Of a stretch of DNA of 56,839 nucleotides, positions 49,947-56,839 are shown in pieces. Under the pieces are notes generated by a model that was not told the origin of the DNA, made no database searches, and saw only the letters and a list, made by a program, of their open reading frames with translations. Within the stretch, counting starts at the first letter, position 1. The number at the start of each line of letters is the position of its first letter. Both the position numbers and the translations under genes were made by a program. Source of the stretch: Hyphomonadaceae bacterium. Lineage in GTDB: Bacteria > Pseudomonadota > Alphaproteobacteria > Caulobacterales > Aquidulcibacteraceae. Location: positions 1 through 56,839 of the forward strand of contig JAEUMQ010000010.1 of NCBI GenBank assembly GCA_016791425.1, written 5' to 3'.

Positions 49947-51314
49947 ATGGAAATCTCGCTCTACAACACCCTGACGCGCCAGGAGGCGCGGTTCGAGCCC
50001 GCCGACCCCGCCCGGGTGACGATGTATGTCTGCGGGCCCACCGTTTACGACACCGCCCATATCGGCAACGCCCGCCCGCCGGTGGTGTTCGACGTGCTGC
50101 GCCGACTGCTTGGACGGCGCTACGGAAAGGCCAACGTCGTCTTCGCCCGCAACTTCACCGACATCGACGACAAGATCATCGCCAAGATGCACGCCAGCGG
50201 GGAATCGCTTGAAGCGATCACCGAGCGTTACGCGCGCATCTACGAGGAGGACATGGCCGCCCTCGGCGTCGCGCCACCCGATCTGGCGCCCCGCGCCACC
50301 GCCCACGTGCCCGACATGATCGCGCTTATCGAGGCGCTCCTCGCCAAGGGCGCGGCCTATGTCGCGCCGTCCGGCGTTTATTTCTCCGTCGCCGCGGATC
50401 CAGATTACGGCAAGCTCTCCGGCCGCGCCCAGGACGACATGAAGGCCGGCGCCCGCGTGGAAGGGGAGGACGACAAGCGCGCCCCGTCCGACTTCGCGCT
50501 CTGGAAGGCCGCCAAGCCCGGCGAGCCCGCTTGGGACGCGCCGTTCGGCAAAGGCCGCCCCGGCTGGCACATCGAGTGCTCCGCCATGATCGAAGCCCAG
50601 CTCGGAGGCACGATCGACATCCATGGCGGCGGCGTCGATCTCATCTTCCCGCACCACGAGAACGAGATCGCCCAATCCGAAACCGCCCACGGCCGGGCTC
50701 TAGCGCGCGTCTGGATGCACAACGGCTTCCTCACGCTCGACGAAACCAAGATGTCCAAGAGCCTCGGCAACGTCCTGAAGGTCCATGATCTCCTGAAGAC
50801 GTGGCCCGGCGAGGTGCTGCGCTGGGCGCTCCTCTCCGCGCACTATCGCGCGCCGCTCGATTGGAACGACGATCTGCTCGCCCAATCCAAGGCCAGCCTC
50901 GATCGTCTCTATGGCGCCCTCCAGCGCCTCAACGACGTGGCGCCGTCCGCCGACGATCCGCCCACGGACTTTCTCGCCGCGCTCTGCGACGATCTCAACA
51001 CGCCCGAAGCCATCGCCGCGCTCTTCGCGCTCGCCGGCGAGGCCAACACCGTCAAGAAGCCCGCCGACATGGCCCGCGCCAAGGGCCAGCTGCTCGCCGC
51101 AGGCAAGCTCTTCGGCGTGCTCGCTGAGGCTCCCAACGCCTGGTTCCGCGCCGGCGTGGAAGACGCCGACGCCATCGACGCGCTTGTCGCCGCACGCCTC
51201 GCCGCGCGCAAGGCCAAGGACTTCGCCGAAGCCGACCGCATCCGCGCCGAGCTCGAAGCCAGGGGCGTCGTCGTCATGGACGGCGCGTCGGGCTCCACCT
51301 GGCGCCGAGCATAA
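49947..51314 (+). CDS. cysS: cysteinyl-tRNA synthetase
   Basis: CysS charges tRNA-Cys. The 455-residue class I synthetase has YVCGPTVYDTAHIGNARPPVVFDV, with the zinc Cys and the HIGN form of the HIGH motif, FTDIDDKII, a HIECSAM zinc loop, HHENEIAQSE and KMSKSLGN. C-terminal residues 320-455 are the anticodon-binding helices, ending GASGSTWRRA. Start ATG at 49947 gives MEISLYNTLTRQEARF. No operon partner. Confidence 0.97.
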   Translation: MEISLYNTLTRQEARFEPADPARVTMYVCGPTVYDTAHIGNARPPVVFDVLRRLLGRRYGKANVVFARNFTDIDDKIIAKMHASGESLEAITERYARIYEEDMAALGVAPPDLAPRATAHVPDMIALIEALLAKGAAYVAPSGVYFSVAADPDYGKLSGRAQDDMKAGARVEGEDDKRAPSDFALWKAAKPGEPAWDAPFGKGRPGWHIECSAMIEAQLGGTIDIHGGGVDLIFPHHENEIAQSETAHGRALARVWMHNGFLTLDETKMSKSLGNVLKVHDLLKTWPGEVLRWALLSAHYRAPLDWNDDLLAQSKASLDRLYGALQRLNDVAPSADDPPTDFLAALCDDLNTPEAIAALFALAGEANTVKKPADMARAKGQLLAAGKLFGVLAEAPNAWFRAGVEDADAIDALVAARLAARKAKDFAEADRIRAELEARGVVVMDGASGSTWRRA

Positions 51315-51342
51315 GCCGCGTCACGGCAGAGCAACGCTCTTT

Positions 51343-51394
51343 CCTCCCCCGTTCACGGGGGAGGTGGTCGCGCAGCGACCGGAGGGGGCGCAGC
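51343..51394. repeat. Palindromic repeat, type C
   Basis: CCTCCCCCGTTCACGGGGGAGG hairpin, then GGTCGCGCAGCGACC hairpin and GGAGGGGGCGCAGCC tail, in the same layout as 13295. It follows cysS. Confidence 0.85.
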
Positions 51395-51415
51395 CGCGCC
51401 GACGTTACAAGCAAC

Positions 51416-51462
51416 GCTCCCATTCCCGGAACGCCGCGCAGCGGCGTGTCCGGGACCCATGA
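51416..51462. repeat. Palindromic repeat, type F
   Basis: GCTCCCATTCCCGGAACGCC and GGCGTGTCCGGGACCCATGA form an imperfect hairpin close to the copy at 15367. Together with the type C repeat at 51343, both introduced by GCAACGCTC, it occupies the cysS-NYN gene gap. Confidence 0.85.
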
Positions 51463-51473
51463 ACCAGAATACT

Positions 51474-52430
51474 CTACGCCGCCGGCGGCTGCTGTTCCTG
51501 GGCGCCGTTTCCAGTGTTGGCGGCGCCCCCGCCGTTCTTGTGGCGGCCTCGATAGACGAGCACGACGCCGCCATTGTTCGGCATCTTCTCCAGCGCGAAC
51601 TTCTCCGGGTGCACGCGCTGGAACTCGTTGAGCGCCCTGCGATAGGAGCCGCCCGCCCATGGCCAGCCCGCGGGCGTCATGAAGCCGGGCAGGTGGCCGA
51701 TCAGCTTCCGGATGCGTTCGCGGCCGATATAGACGAGCCCGTTCTGCTCGGCCGTCCGCGCGATCAGCTGGGCCGCGGCGGCGTAATCGAATTTCGGCTG
51801 CGTCGGCTTTGCCGCCTGCGCCTGCGCCGGCGCCGGCGCCGGTTGCGGCGCAACGCCGATCGGAATGTTCACCGGAGCCGCGGGCGCCTGACGCAGCTTC
51901 TTCTTGGACGGCGCGTAGTTGAGCGCGGCCCTGAACTCTTCCTTCTCGATGCTGAGATCCAAGACGCGCATGTATTTCGAGGTCGCCGTATCGCGAACGC
52001 TGTCCAGCTTCTCGCGGTCGATCATGCTGACGCTGCTGCGCCCCTGCAGCTGCAGGTGCAATAGGACGCTGGAGAAGTCCGTGTCGAACGACAGGATGAT
52101 GAATTCTTTGATCTCTGGGTTTTTGTAGAGCAGCCGCACGGCCTCTATCGTGATGTCGAAATCCGCGCTGGAGGCTTTTTCTTTTCGGATCGCGCGGCAC
52201 AGATGAATATCGAACCGATGCTTGTGGAAGACTTGCCGGTGCGTGTCGTTCTCGGAGTTCCAATACACATGTTTTGCGACGAGCTTGCGGCGTCGGTGCA
52301 GATGATCGAACTGCCCATGTTCGATCCACAGGACCCAGTTCTGGATATGGTCAAGGAGCGGGCGGCCGTAATTGATGATGAGATTGTCGAAATCGACCAG
52401 GAGCGCGCTTCTGATCCGCCTTTCGAACAT
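51474..52430 (-). CDS. NYN-domain (LabA/DUF88-type) putative RNase
   Basis: A 318-residue protein. The N-terminal 155 residues are a NYN/PIN-like nuclease domain: ALLVDFDNLIINYG (Asp13, Asp15), SSADFDITIEAVRLL (Asp90, Asp92) and FIILSFDTDFSSVL (Asp116, Asp118) supply the acidic active-site set. An Ala/Pro/Gln linker (about 185-215) leads to a helical C-terminal domain (216-300) with FDYAAAAQLIARTAEQNGLVYIGRERIRKLIGHLPGF, which could be an OST-HTH/LOTUS-like RNA-binding module, although that is uncertain. ATG at 52430 follows an A/G-rich stretch; the reading frame begins MFERRIRSAL. RNA cleavage is inferred. Confidence 0.85.
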   Translation of the reverse strand: MFERRIRSALLVDFDNLIINYGRPLLDHIQNWVLWIEHGQFDHLHRRRKLVAKHVYWNSENDTHRQVFHKHRFDIHLCRAIRKEKASSADFDITIEAVRLLYKNPEIKEFIILSFDTDFSSVLLHLQLQGRSSVSMIDREKLDSVRDTATSKYMRVLDLSIEKEEFRAALNYAPSKKKLRQAPAAPVNIPIGVAPQPAPAPAQAQAAKPTQPKFDYAAAAQLIARTAEQNGLVYIGRERIRKLIGHLPGFMTPAGWPWAGGSYRRALNEFQRVHPEKFALEKMPNNGGVVLVYRGRHKNGGGAANTGNGAQEQQPPAA

Positions 52431-52579
52431 CCTCGCCCTCTCCAGTGTCTGTTCCTACCGCGCCGGACGCGCACGCGTCCAGGTAGACCGCTGCCAGTGT
52501 GATGGGATTGCCTGCCGTCACGGCGCCGCATTTGGCCGGTTTCTGCTGCAACATGGCGACGCCGTAAGAGGGAAGAGGC

Positions 52580-53077
52580 ATGCGCGGATCGATCATTGCG
52601 TTGGGACTTATCCTGTCGGCCTGCAGCGGGCCGGCGCAGGTCGCGGACGGAACCGTGCGCCAGACGCTCGACTTGCCGACCGGCGCCGCCGCGTCGCCTT
52701 TCACCGCCCACCGCGGCGAGGCCGCGCCCCCGCCGGGTCAAACGGCCGGTTCCGAACAAACCGCTCCGCCGGAGGGGCAGGGCCCGGCAGGTATCGATTA
52801 CGGTCGCTGGAAGAGCGCCGATCCGGCCGTCTATGGCCCTGCTTTTCAAAGTCAAATGCGGACGCGCTACACGTCCGGCGCCGCCCAGGCGCGCCCCGAT
52901 CTCGAGCGCAACGGCTTTGCCTGCCGCGACCGCAGCGCCGGCGCGTCCGCGGCCGTGGAATGCCGGATCGAGATCATGGAGAACCATTGCGCAAAGGAAT
53001 GGTACGTCGTCTTCGAATCCGGCCGTCGGGAACCCGTGGCCGGCTTCGACGTGATGTGCCTGGGGGCCAACCCCTGA
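52580..53077 (+). CDS. lipoprotein, paralogue 1 of a tandem pair
   Basis: A 165-residue protein with the lipobox sequence MRGSIIALGLILSACSG (Cys15). After a Pro/Gly-rich linker (about 40-70) comes a compact domain: FQSQMRTRYTSG, then DLERNGFACRD, AVECRIEIMENHCAKEWYVVFES. Three Cys in the order C...C...C and the W-Y-V-V strand are shared with the next gene. ATG at 52580 follows GAGGGAAGAGG. No family is recognised. It is transcribed away from the NYN gene. Confidence 0.8.
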   Translation: MRGSIIALGLILSACSGPAQVADGTVRQTLDLPTGAAASPFTAHRGEAAPPPGQTAGSEQTAPPEGQGPAGIDYGRWKSADPAVYGPAFQSQMRTRYTSGAAQARPDLERNGFACRDRSAGASAAVECRIEIMENHCAKEWYVVFESGRREPVAGFDVMCLGANP

Positions 53078-53112
53078 TCGCCCCCTGATGGCCCCAACGC
53101 TGGGACTGGCCG

Positions 53113-53547
53113 ATGAAACAGCTCGTTCTCGTATTATTCGCGGCCCTGGCGCTGGCGTCCTGCGCCGCCCGCCCGATCGGCGCGACCGCCCCGACCGGCG
53201 CCGGCCGCATCGCCGAGGGCCGCCTCGATCTCGGCGAATGGACCCGCGGCTCCCAGGACGCGACCGCCCGCCGCTTCGCCCAGACCATCGCGGCGCGCTA
53301 CGGCGCCGGCGTGCCGCTCCAGGCCGCCGCCGCCGATCTGCGCGAGAACCAGTTCTCCTGCGCCCCCAACCGCGAGCGCCGCGGCGATCCCCCCGACATG
53401 ATCTGCCGTCGGACGATCCAAGGCGCCGGCTGCATCAACACCTGGCAGGTGCACCTCTACAGCGATGCCGGTTCCCAGGGCCTCACCCGCACGCGCGGCC
53501 TCTTCGACAAGTCCTGCTCCCGCGACGAGCTCCTCGGCGGCCGCTGA
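53113..53547 (+). CDS. lipoprotein, paralogue 2 of a tandem pair
   Basis: A 144-residue protein with lipobox MKQLVLVLFAALALASCAA (Cys17). Its domain, FAQTIAARYGAG, DLRENQFSCAPN, MICRRTIQGAGCINTWQVHLYS, aligns with the gene upstream: F-x(5)-R-Y-x-x-G, D-L-x-x-N-x-F-x-C, C-R-x(6-7)-C and W-x-V. The spacing to the first paralogue is 36 bp. Both look like periplasm-facing outer-membrane lipoproteins of the same unknown family. Confidence 0.8.
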   Translation: MKQLVLVLFAALALASCAARPIGATAPTGAGRIAEGRLDLGEWTRGSQDATARRFAQTIAARYGAGVPLQAAAADLRENQFSCAPNRERRGDPPDMICRRTIQGAGCINTWQVHLYSDAGSQGLTRTRGLFDKSCSRDELLGGR

Positions 53548-53552
53548 CTTCG

Positions 53553-54014
53553 ATGAAAGCGCCGACCCCTGAGCGCCAGCTCGCCGGATTTATCGCCAAG
53601 TTCACGCCCGAAATGGCCAAGCGCATTCGCGCGGCGCGTGCGAAGATGCGGAAGCGAATGCCGCAGGCGTTGGAGCTCGTCTACGACAACTACAATTTCT
53701 TCGTCATCGGTTATGGCCCTAGCGAAAAAGCGGGTGAGGCGATCTTCTCGCTCGCTGCTCAGGCAAAGGGTCTCAGCCTCTGCTTCCTGCAGGGCGCGGG
53801 GCTGCCCGATCCGAAGCGCTTGCTCAGGGGATCCGGCAACGTCGTGCGCAACATTCGCCTTGAATCGGCCGAAACACTCGATCTTCCGGAAGTCGTCGCG
53901 TTGATGGGGGTGGCGCTGAAGCGGGCCAAGACGCCTCTACCCTCGCAAGGTCGCCACCAGCTGATCATCAAGTCGGTTTCTGCGAAGCAGCGCCCGAGGA
54001 GACCTGCGGAATAG
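53553..54014 (+). CDS. DUF1801-family protein
   Basis: A 153-residue protein of the DUF1801/YdhG-like family (iron chaperone-like fold in some members). It begins MKAPTPERQLAGFIAKFTPEMAKRIRAARAKM and has LELVYDNYNFFVIGYGPSEKAGEAIFSLAAQAKGLSLCFLQGAGLPDP. Cytoplasmic; function unknown. ATG at 53553 follows the second lipoprotein stop by 5 bp without a clear ribosome-binding site. It is followed by kdsA in opposite orientation. Confidence 0.83.
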   Translation: MKAPTPERQLAGFIAKFTPEMAKRIRAARAKMRKRMPQALELVYDNYNFFVIGYGPSEKAGEAIFSLAAQAKGLSLCFLQGAGLPDPKRLLRGSGNVVRNIRLESAETLDLPEVVALMGVALKRAKTPLPSQGRHQLIIKSVSAKQRPRRPAE

Positions 54015-54048
54015 ACGAGCGGCAGCCGTCTCCGCTCCATCGGGCGGC

Positions 54049-54903
54049 CTAAAGCGGCCGCTTCTTCGCCAGCTTGTCGAACGCGACGAGATCCTCCACC
54101 AGCGCCGGCAGATCCTTGAACGGCACCATGTTCGGCCCGTCCGAGGGGGCATTGTCCGGGTCCGGATGGCTCTCGATGAAGACGGCGGCGACGCCGATCG
54201 AAACCGCCGCCCGCGCCAGCACCGGCACGAACTCCCGCTCCCCGCCCGAGCTTTCCCCCCGTCCGCCCGGCTGCTGCACCGAATGCGTCGCGTCGAACAC
54301 CACCGGGGCGCCGGTCTTCTTCAGGATCGGCAGCGACCGCATGTCCGATACCAGCGTGTTGTACCCGAATGAGGCGCCGCGCTCGCACGCCATCACGTTC
54401 GGATTGCCGCTCTCGGTCACCTTGGCGAGCACGTGCTTCATGTCCCAGGGCGCCAGGAACTGGCCTTTCTTCACATTGATCGCTTTGCCGGTCTCGGCCG
54501 CCGCGATGAGCAGGTCCGTCTGCCGGCAAAGGAAGGCCGGGATCTGCAGCACGTCCACGAAGTGCGCCGCCTCCGCGCATTGCTCGGCCGTGTGCACGTC
54601 CGTCACCACCGGCACGCCGAGCTTTTCGCGGATCTCCTGGAACACCGGCCCGGCATACTCCAGCCCCGCGCCGCGCTTGCCCTTCAAGGAGGAGCGGTTC
54701 GCCTTGTCGAAGCTCGTCTTGTAGATGAAGCCCGCGCCGGCTTTCTCGAACACGCCCTTGAGGAACTCGGCCGTCTCCAGCGCATGCGCGCGGCTCTCCA
54801 TGGCGCAGGGGCCGCAGAGGAAGACGAGCGGCTTGGCGTTGCCGATCTCGAGGGCTGGGCCGCCCTGACGCTGAATCTGGATGACGGAAGCAGGTGAGGT
54901 CAT
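54049..54903 (-). CDS. kdsA: 3-deoxy-8-phosphooctulonate synthase
   Basis: KdsA condenses arabinose-5-phosphate and phosphoenolpyruvate to KDO-8-phosphate for LPS. The 284-residue protein has FLCGPCAMESRAHALE, where the Cys in the GPCAMES loop is the metal ligand of class II (metal-dependent) enzymes, then KTSFDKANRSSLK, VTDVHTAEQC, KKGQFLAPWDM and VFDATHSVQQPGG. Start ATG at 54903 gives MTSPASVIQIQRQGG; the frame extends 27 codons upstream in low-complexity DNA. kdsD, which makes its substrate, is 0.9 kb away on the other strand. Confidence 0.96.
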   Translation of the reverse strand: MTSPASVIQIQRQGGPALEIGNAKPLVFLCGPCAMESRAHALETAEFLKGVFEKAGAGFIYKTSFDKANRSSLKGKRGAGLEYAGPVFQEIREKLGVPVVTDVHTAEQCAEAAHFVDVLQIPAFLCRQTDLLIAAAETGKAINVKKGQFLAPWDMKHVLAKVTESGNPNVMACERGASFGYNTLVSDMRSLPILKKTGAPVVFDATHSVQQPGGRGESSGGEREFVPVLARAAVSIGVAAVFIESHPDPDNAPSDGPNMVPFKDLPALVEDLVAFDKLAKKRPL

Positions 54904-54997
54904 GCCCGGAACATAGGCCGGCCCCCTTCCCTGCGCCAGCCGGGGAGGGGGACGCGCTGCGGCGCGCGCGACGCGGAAGCGCATGCCGTCACGGGGC

Positions 54998-55045
54998 TTG
55001 GAGCGCCCGCCCTCAAGGCCCGCATCCCTTCTGGGCCAACGATTC
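54998..55045. repeat. Repeat, type G, diverged
   Basis: TGGAGCGCCCGCCCTCAAGG followed by CCCGCATCCCTTCTGGGCC is a relative of the 49040 element. The 54904-55148 gap also holds a CCCCCTTCCCTGCGCC palindrome-like stretch near 54920-54950 and no gene. Confidence 0.55.
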
Positions 55046-55148
55046 GGGCCCTGCGGGCGCCCGTTCCTGCCCCGCCGCGCCGCGCAAAGAATAGGGGGAT
55101 AGGCGCCGGCGAATCCGACCGAGCCCGGAACGGGTGTAAACTCCTCCC

Positions 55149-55757
55149 ATGCATGCCCCGCCAGTCCCCGAAGGATCTTATCCGAACCGCGCCGCGGCCT
55201 GGGACTATCTGCGCCACATCCTCGACCTCATCTTCTCGATGTTCGGCGCCCCAGCGGACATCGTCCGCAACCGGCTGATCTCGCCCTTCATCCGCGCCGA
55301 CCTGAATTTCTGGCTCCGGCCCGCTGAGCGGCTCGCGCGCCTGCTCCTGCTCGCACAGGCCGCTGAGATCCCCGCGCTCAAGCGCCGCAGCTTCTCCCTG
55401 CGCCGCCGCCATTATTTTCCGCGTCCGGACATTTCCAGCCCGGATTCGACCAAATGGCGCGTCTCCTTCCGGGTGCTGCAAGAGAACCGCAACGCTGGCG
55501 GCGGCGGTCGCGGCTGGGCGAGCCCGTGCCTCCTCTCGCGTCCGCTCGGGATGCGCCTTGAAGCGCTGGCGCGCGTCGTGCTCGATCCCGCGCGTTACGC
55601 GCTGCGCCTCGCGCGCCGGCTCGACCGGCGTCCGCGCCCGCGCGCCGTCCGCGCGCTCCTTCGCCCCGTGCGCACCGAGCGCGCGCCGCTCATGCGCATG
55701 GTCGACATGGCGCGGCCGCTGCTTGGCGCCGTCCGCTTCCGCTTCAGTAGCGCCTGA
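55149..55757 (+). CDS. hypothetical protein
   Basis: A 202-residue protein that I do not recognise. The N-terminal 80 residues are regular: PNRAAAWDYLRHILDLIFSMFGAP, then RNRLISPFIRADLNFWLRPAERLARLLLLAQAAEI, mostly helical with aromatic residues. The last 120 residues are very Arg-rich. It starts with ATG at 55149; an upstream CTCCTCCC is not a ribosome-binding sequence, so start is uncertain. It lies in the gap between kdsA and kdsD, 38 bp before kdsD, and could be read with it. Confidence 0.6.
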   Translation: MHAPPVPEGSYPNRAAAWDYLRHILDLIFSMFGAPADIVRNRLISPFIRADLNFWLRPAERLARLLLLAQAAEIPALKRRSFSLRRRHYFPRPDISSPDSTKWRVSFRVLQENRNAGGGGRGWASPCLLSRPLGMRLEALARVVLDPARYALRLARRLDRRPRPRAVRALLRPVRTERAPLMRMVDMARPLLGAVRFRFSSA

Positions 55758-55795
55758 GGCTTCTATCCGGCCGCAAGCTGCGCTACGCCTTCGCC

Positions 55796-56794
55796 ATGAG
55801 CGGCGCCCCGCAATCCCTTCAATCCCTCGACCCCGTCTCCGCCATCGCCGCCGCGAAGGAGGTCATCGCCTCCGAGGCGCGCGCGCTCGATGCGCTGGCC
55901 GCAGCTCTGGAAGGTCCGCTCAAGGCTTCCTTCGTCGAAGCCGTGCGGGCGATGCAGGGCGCAGCTGGGCGCGTCATCGTTTCCGGCATGGGCAAGTCCG
56001 GCCACGTCGCGCGCAAGATCGCCGCGACTTTGGCCTCCACGGGCCGCCCGGCGATCTTCGTTCACCCTGCGGAAGCCAGCCACGGCGATCTCGGCATGAT
56101 CACGCCGTCGGATTGCGTGCTCGCGCTGTCCCGCGGCGGCGAGAGCCAGGAGCTGCTCGATCTCATCGAGCATTGCCGCCGGCTGCGCATTCCGCTCATC
56201 GCCATGACGTTCCGCGCGCAAAGCACGCTCGCGGAAGCCGCAAACATCGTGCTCGCGCTGCCCGAATGCGGCGAAGCCAGCGAAGCGGCGCCCGCGCCCA
56301 CCACCTCCACCACCATGTGCATGGCCTTGGGCGATGCGCTCGCCATCGCCTTGCTCGACGCGGCCGGCTTCACCAAGGAGCATTTCCGCGCCATCCATCC
56401 CGGCGGGCGCCTCGGCGCGATGCTGAAGCACGTGCGCGATCTGATGCGCACCGGCGCCGACCTGCCCCTGATCGGCCCCGACGCGTTGCTGCCCGAAATG
56501 CTCAAGGTCATGGACGCCGGGACGATCGGCAGCGTCGGGATTGTGGAGAACGGCAAGCTCATCGGCGTCTTCACCGACGGCGACATCCGCCGCCGCGTCC
56601 GCGCCGATTCCTTCACCAAGGACGCCCGCTCGCTCATGACGGCGAACCCAAAGACGATCGCCCCATCCGCGCCGCTCGCCGACGCCGTCGCGCTCATGAA
56701 CGAGAAGAAGATCACGTCTTTGTTCGCCGTCGAGAACGGCGTCCCCGTCGGCGTCGTGCACATGCACGACCTCCTCACCGCCGGTGTCCGTTGA
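55796..56794 (+). CDS. kdsD: arabinose-5-phosphate isomerase (KdsD/KpsF)
   Basis: KdsD isomerises ribulose-5-phosphate to arabinose-5-phosphate, the KDO precursor. The 332-residue protein has an N-terminal SIS domain with VIVSGMGKSGHVARKIAATLASTG, HPAEASHGDLGMI and ALSRGGESQELLDL, and two C-terminal CBS domains (about 210-265 and 275-330) with VFTDGDIRRRV and VVHMHDLLTAG. ATG at 55796 gives MSGAPQSLQSLDP. It matches the family length and supplies the substrate of kdsA nearby. Confidence 0.97.
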   Translation: MSGAPQSLQSLDPVSAIAAAKEVIASEARALDALAAALEGPLKASFVEAVRAMQGAAGRVIVSGMGKSGHVARKIAATLASTGRPAIFVHPAEASHGDLGMITPSDCVLALSRGGESQELLDLIEHCRRLRIPLIAMTFRAQSTLAEAANIVLALPECGEASEAAPAPTTSTTMCMALGDALAIALLDAAGFTKEHFRAIHPGGRLGAMLKHVRDLMRTGADLPLIGPDALLPEMLKVMDAGTIGSVGIVENGKLIGVFTDGDIRRRVRADSFTKDARSLMTANPKTIAPSAPLADAVALMNEKKITSLFAVENGVPVGVVHMHDLLTAGVR

Positions 56795-56821
56795 TGAAGT
56801 GCAAAACGCACGCAAGCAAAA

Positions 56822-56839
56822 CGCCCCCTCTCCCCTCCA
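56822..56839. repeat. Start of a palindromic repeat, cut by the window edge
   Basis: CGCCCCCTCTCCCCTCCA is the left arm of a type A or B element; the rest lies outside the window. Confidence 0.5.

Overview
The window looks like a stretch of chromosome from a high-GC alphaproteobacterium, probably Caulobacterales/Hyphomonadaceae-like. This is inferred from a metal-type KdsA, an alphaproteobacterial RpoH, PHA-storage proteins, PagL-like and PhoD proteins, and dense GC-rich intergenic palindromes. Nothing here identifies a species. I see no rRNA, tRNA, CRISPR array, transposase, integrase or phage gene.

Layout. 1-3.8 kb: surface-sugar genes (edge fragment of a CapD/FlaA1-type protein, an SDR sugar epimerase, a GmhB-like phosphatase overlapping an LhgO-like FAD oxidoreductase). 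4-6.4 kb: tandem palindromes, a small secreted protein, a CPBP membrane protease and an atypical ORFan. 6.4-15.3 kb: an aminotransferase and oxidoreductase pair next to glmS, divergent glmM with two overlapping envelope genes, PHA depolymerase and a GST. 15.5-21.8 kb: pgi, ugd, phosphomannomutase, gpmA and a lone RibD-type deaminase. 21.9-29.3 kb: serC, a GNAT, serA, a PagL-like deacylase, a patatin and purA. 29.5-33 kb: a methyltransferase-like protein, a PHA granule-associated protein, a membrane protein with a 24-aa leader gene, and a DUF2891-like lipoprotein. 33.2-36.5 kb: a TIR-transmembrane-extracytoplasmic protein divergent from two Yip1-type membrane proteins. 36.6-40.1 kb: PaiB-like protein, TIKI-like and phosphodiester-glycosidase-like exported proteins, rpoH. 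40.4-43.2 kb: ClpX-type zinc-finger regulator, a HigBA locus with a frameshifted toxin and intact antitoxin, and three uncharacterised envelope-type genes. 43.3-51.3 kb: an RluD-type pseudouridine synthase, a Tat-exported PhoD phosphatase, a hotdog-like protein overlapping an AlgE-type porin, hisI, folE, cysS. 51.5-56.8 kb: a NYN-domain protein, two paralogous lipoproteins, a DUF1801 protein, kdsA, an unknown and kdsD.

How it fits together. Much of the window feeds envelope polysaccharide synthesis. Pgi, GlmS and GlmM supply the UDP-GlcNAc route; Ugd and phosphomannomutase supply UDP-glucuronate and mannose/glucose-1-phosphate; KdsD and KdsA make KDO-8-phosphate. The aminotransferase/oxidoreductase pair may make a 3-amino sugar nucleotide for lipid A (GnnA/GnnB-like) or O-antigen. 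SerC, SerA, GpmA, PurA, HisI, FolE and CysS are housekeeping. Gene pairs or chains with 4-nt stop/start overlaps are frequent (lhgO-like/gmhB, glmS/oxidoreductase, glmM/lipoprotein/exported protein, glycosidase/TIKI-like).

The most unusual content is the transmembrane TIR protein, the broken HigB toxin beside an intact operator and antitoxin, the G-run-bearing palindromic repeats, and small or paralogous envelope proteins with no recognised function.
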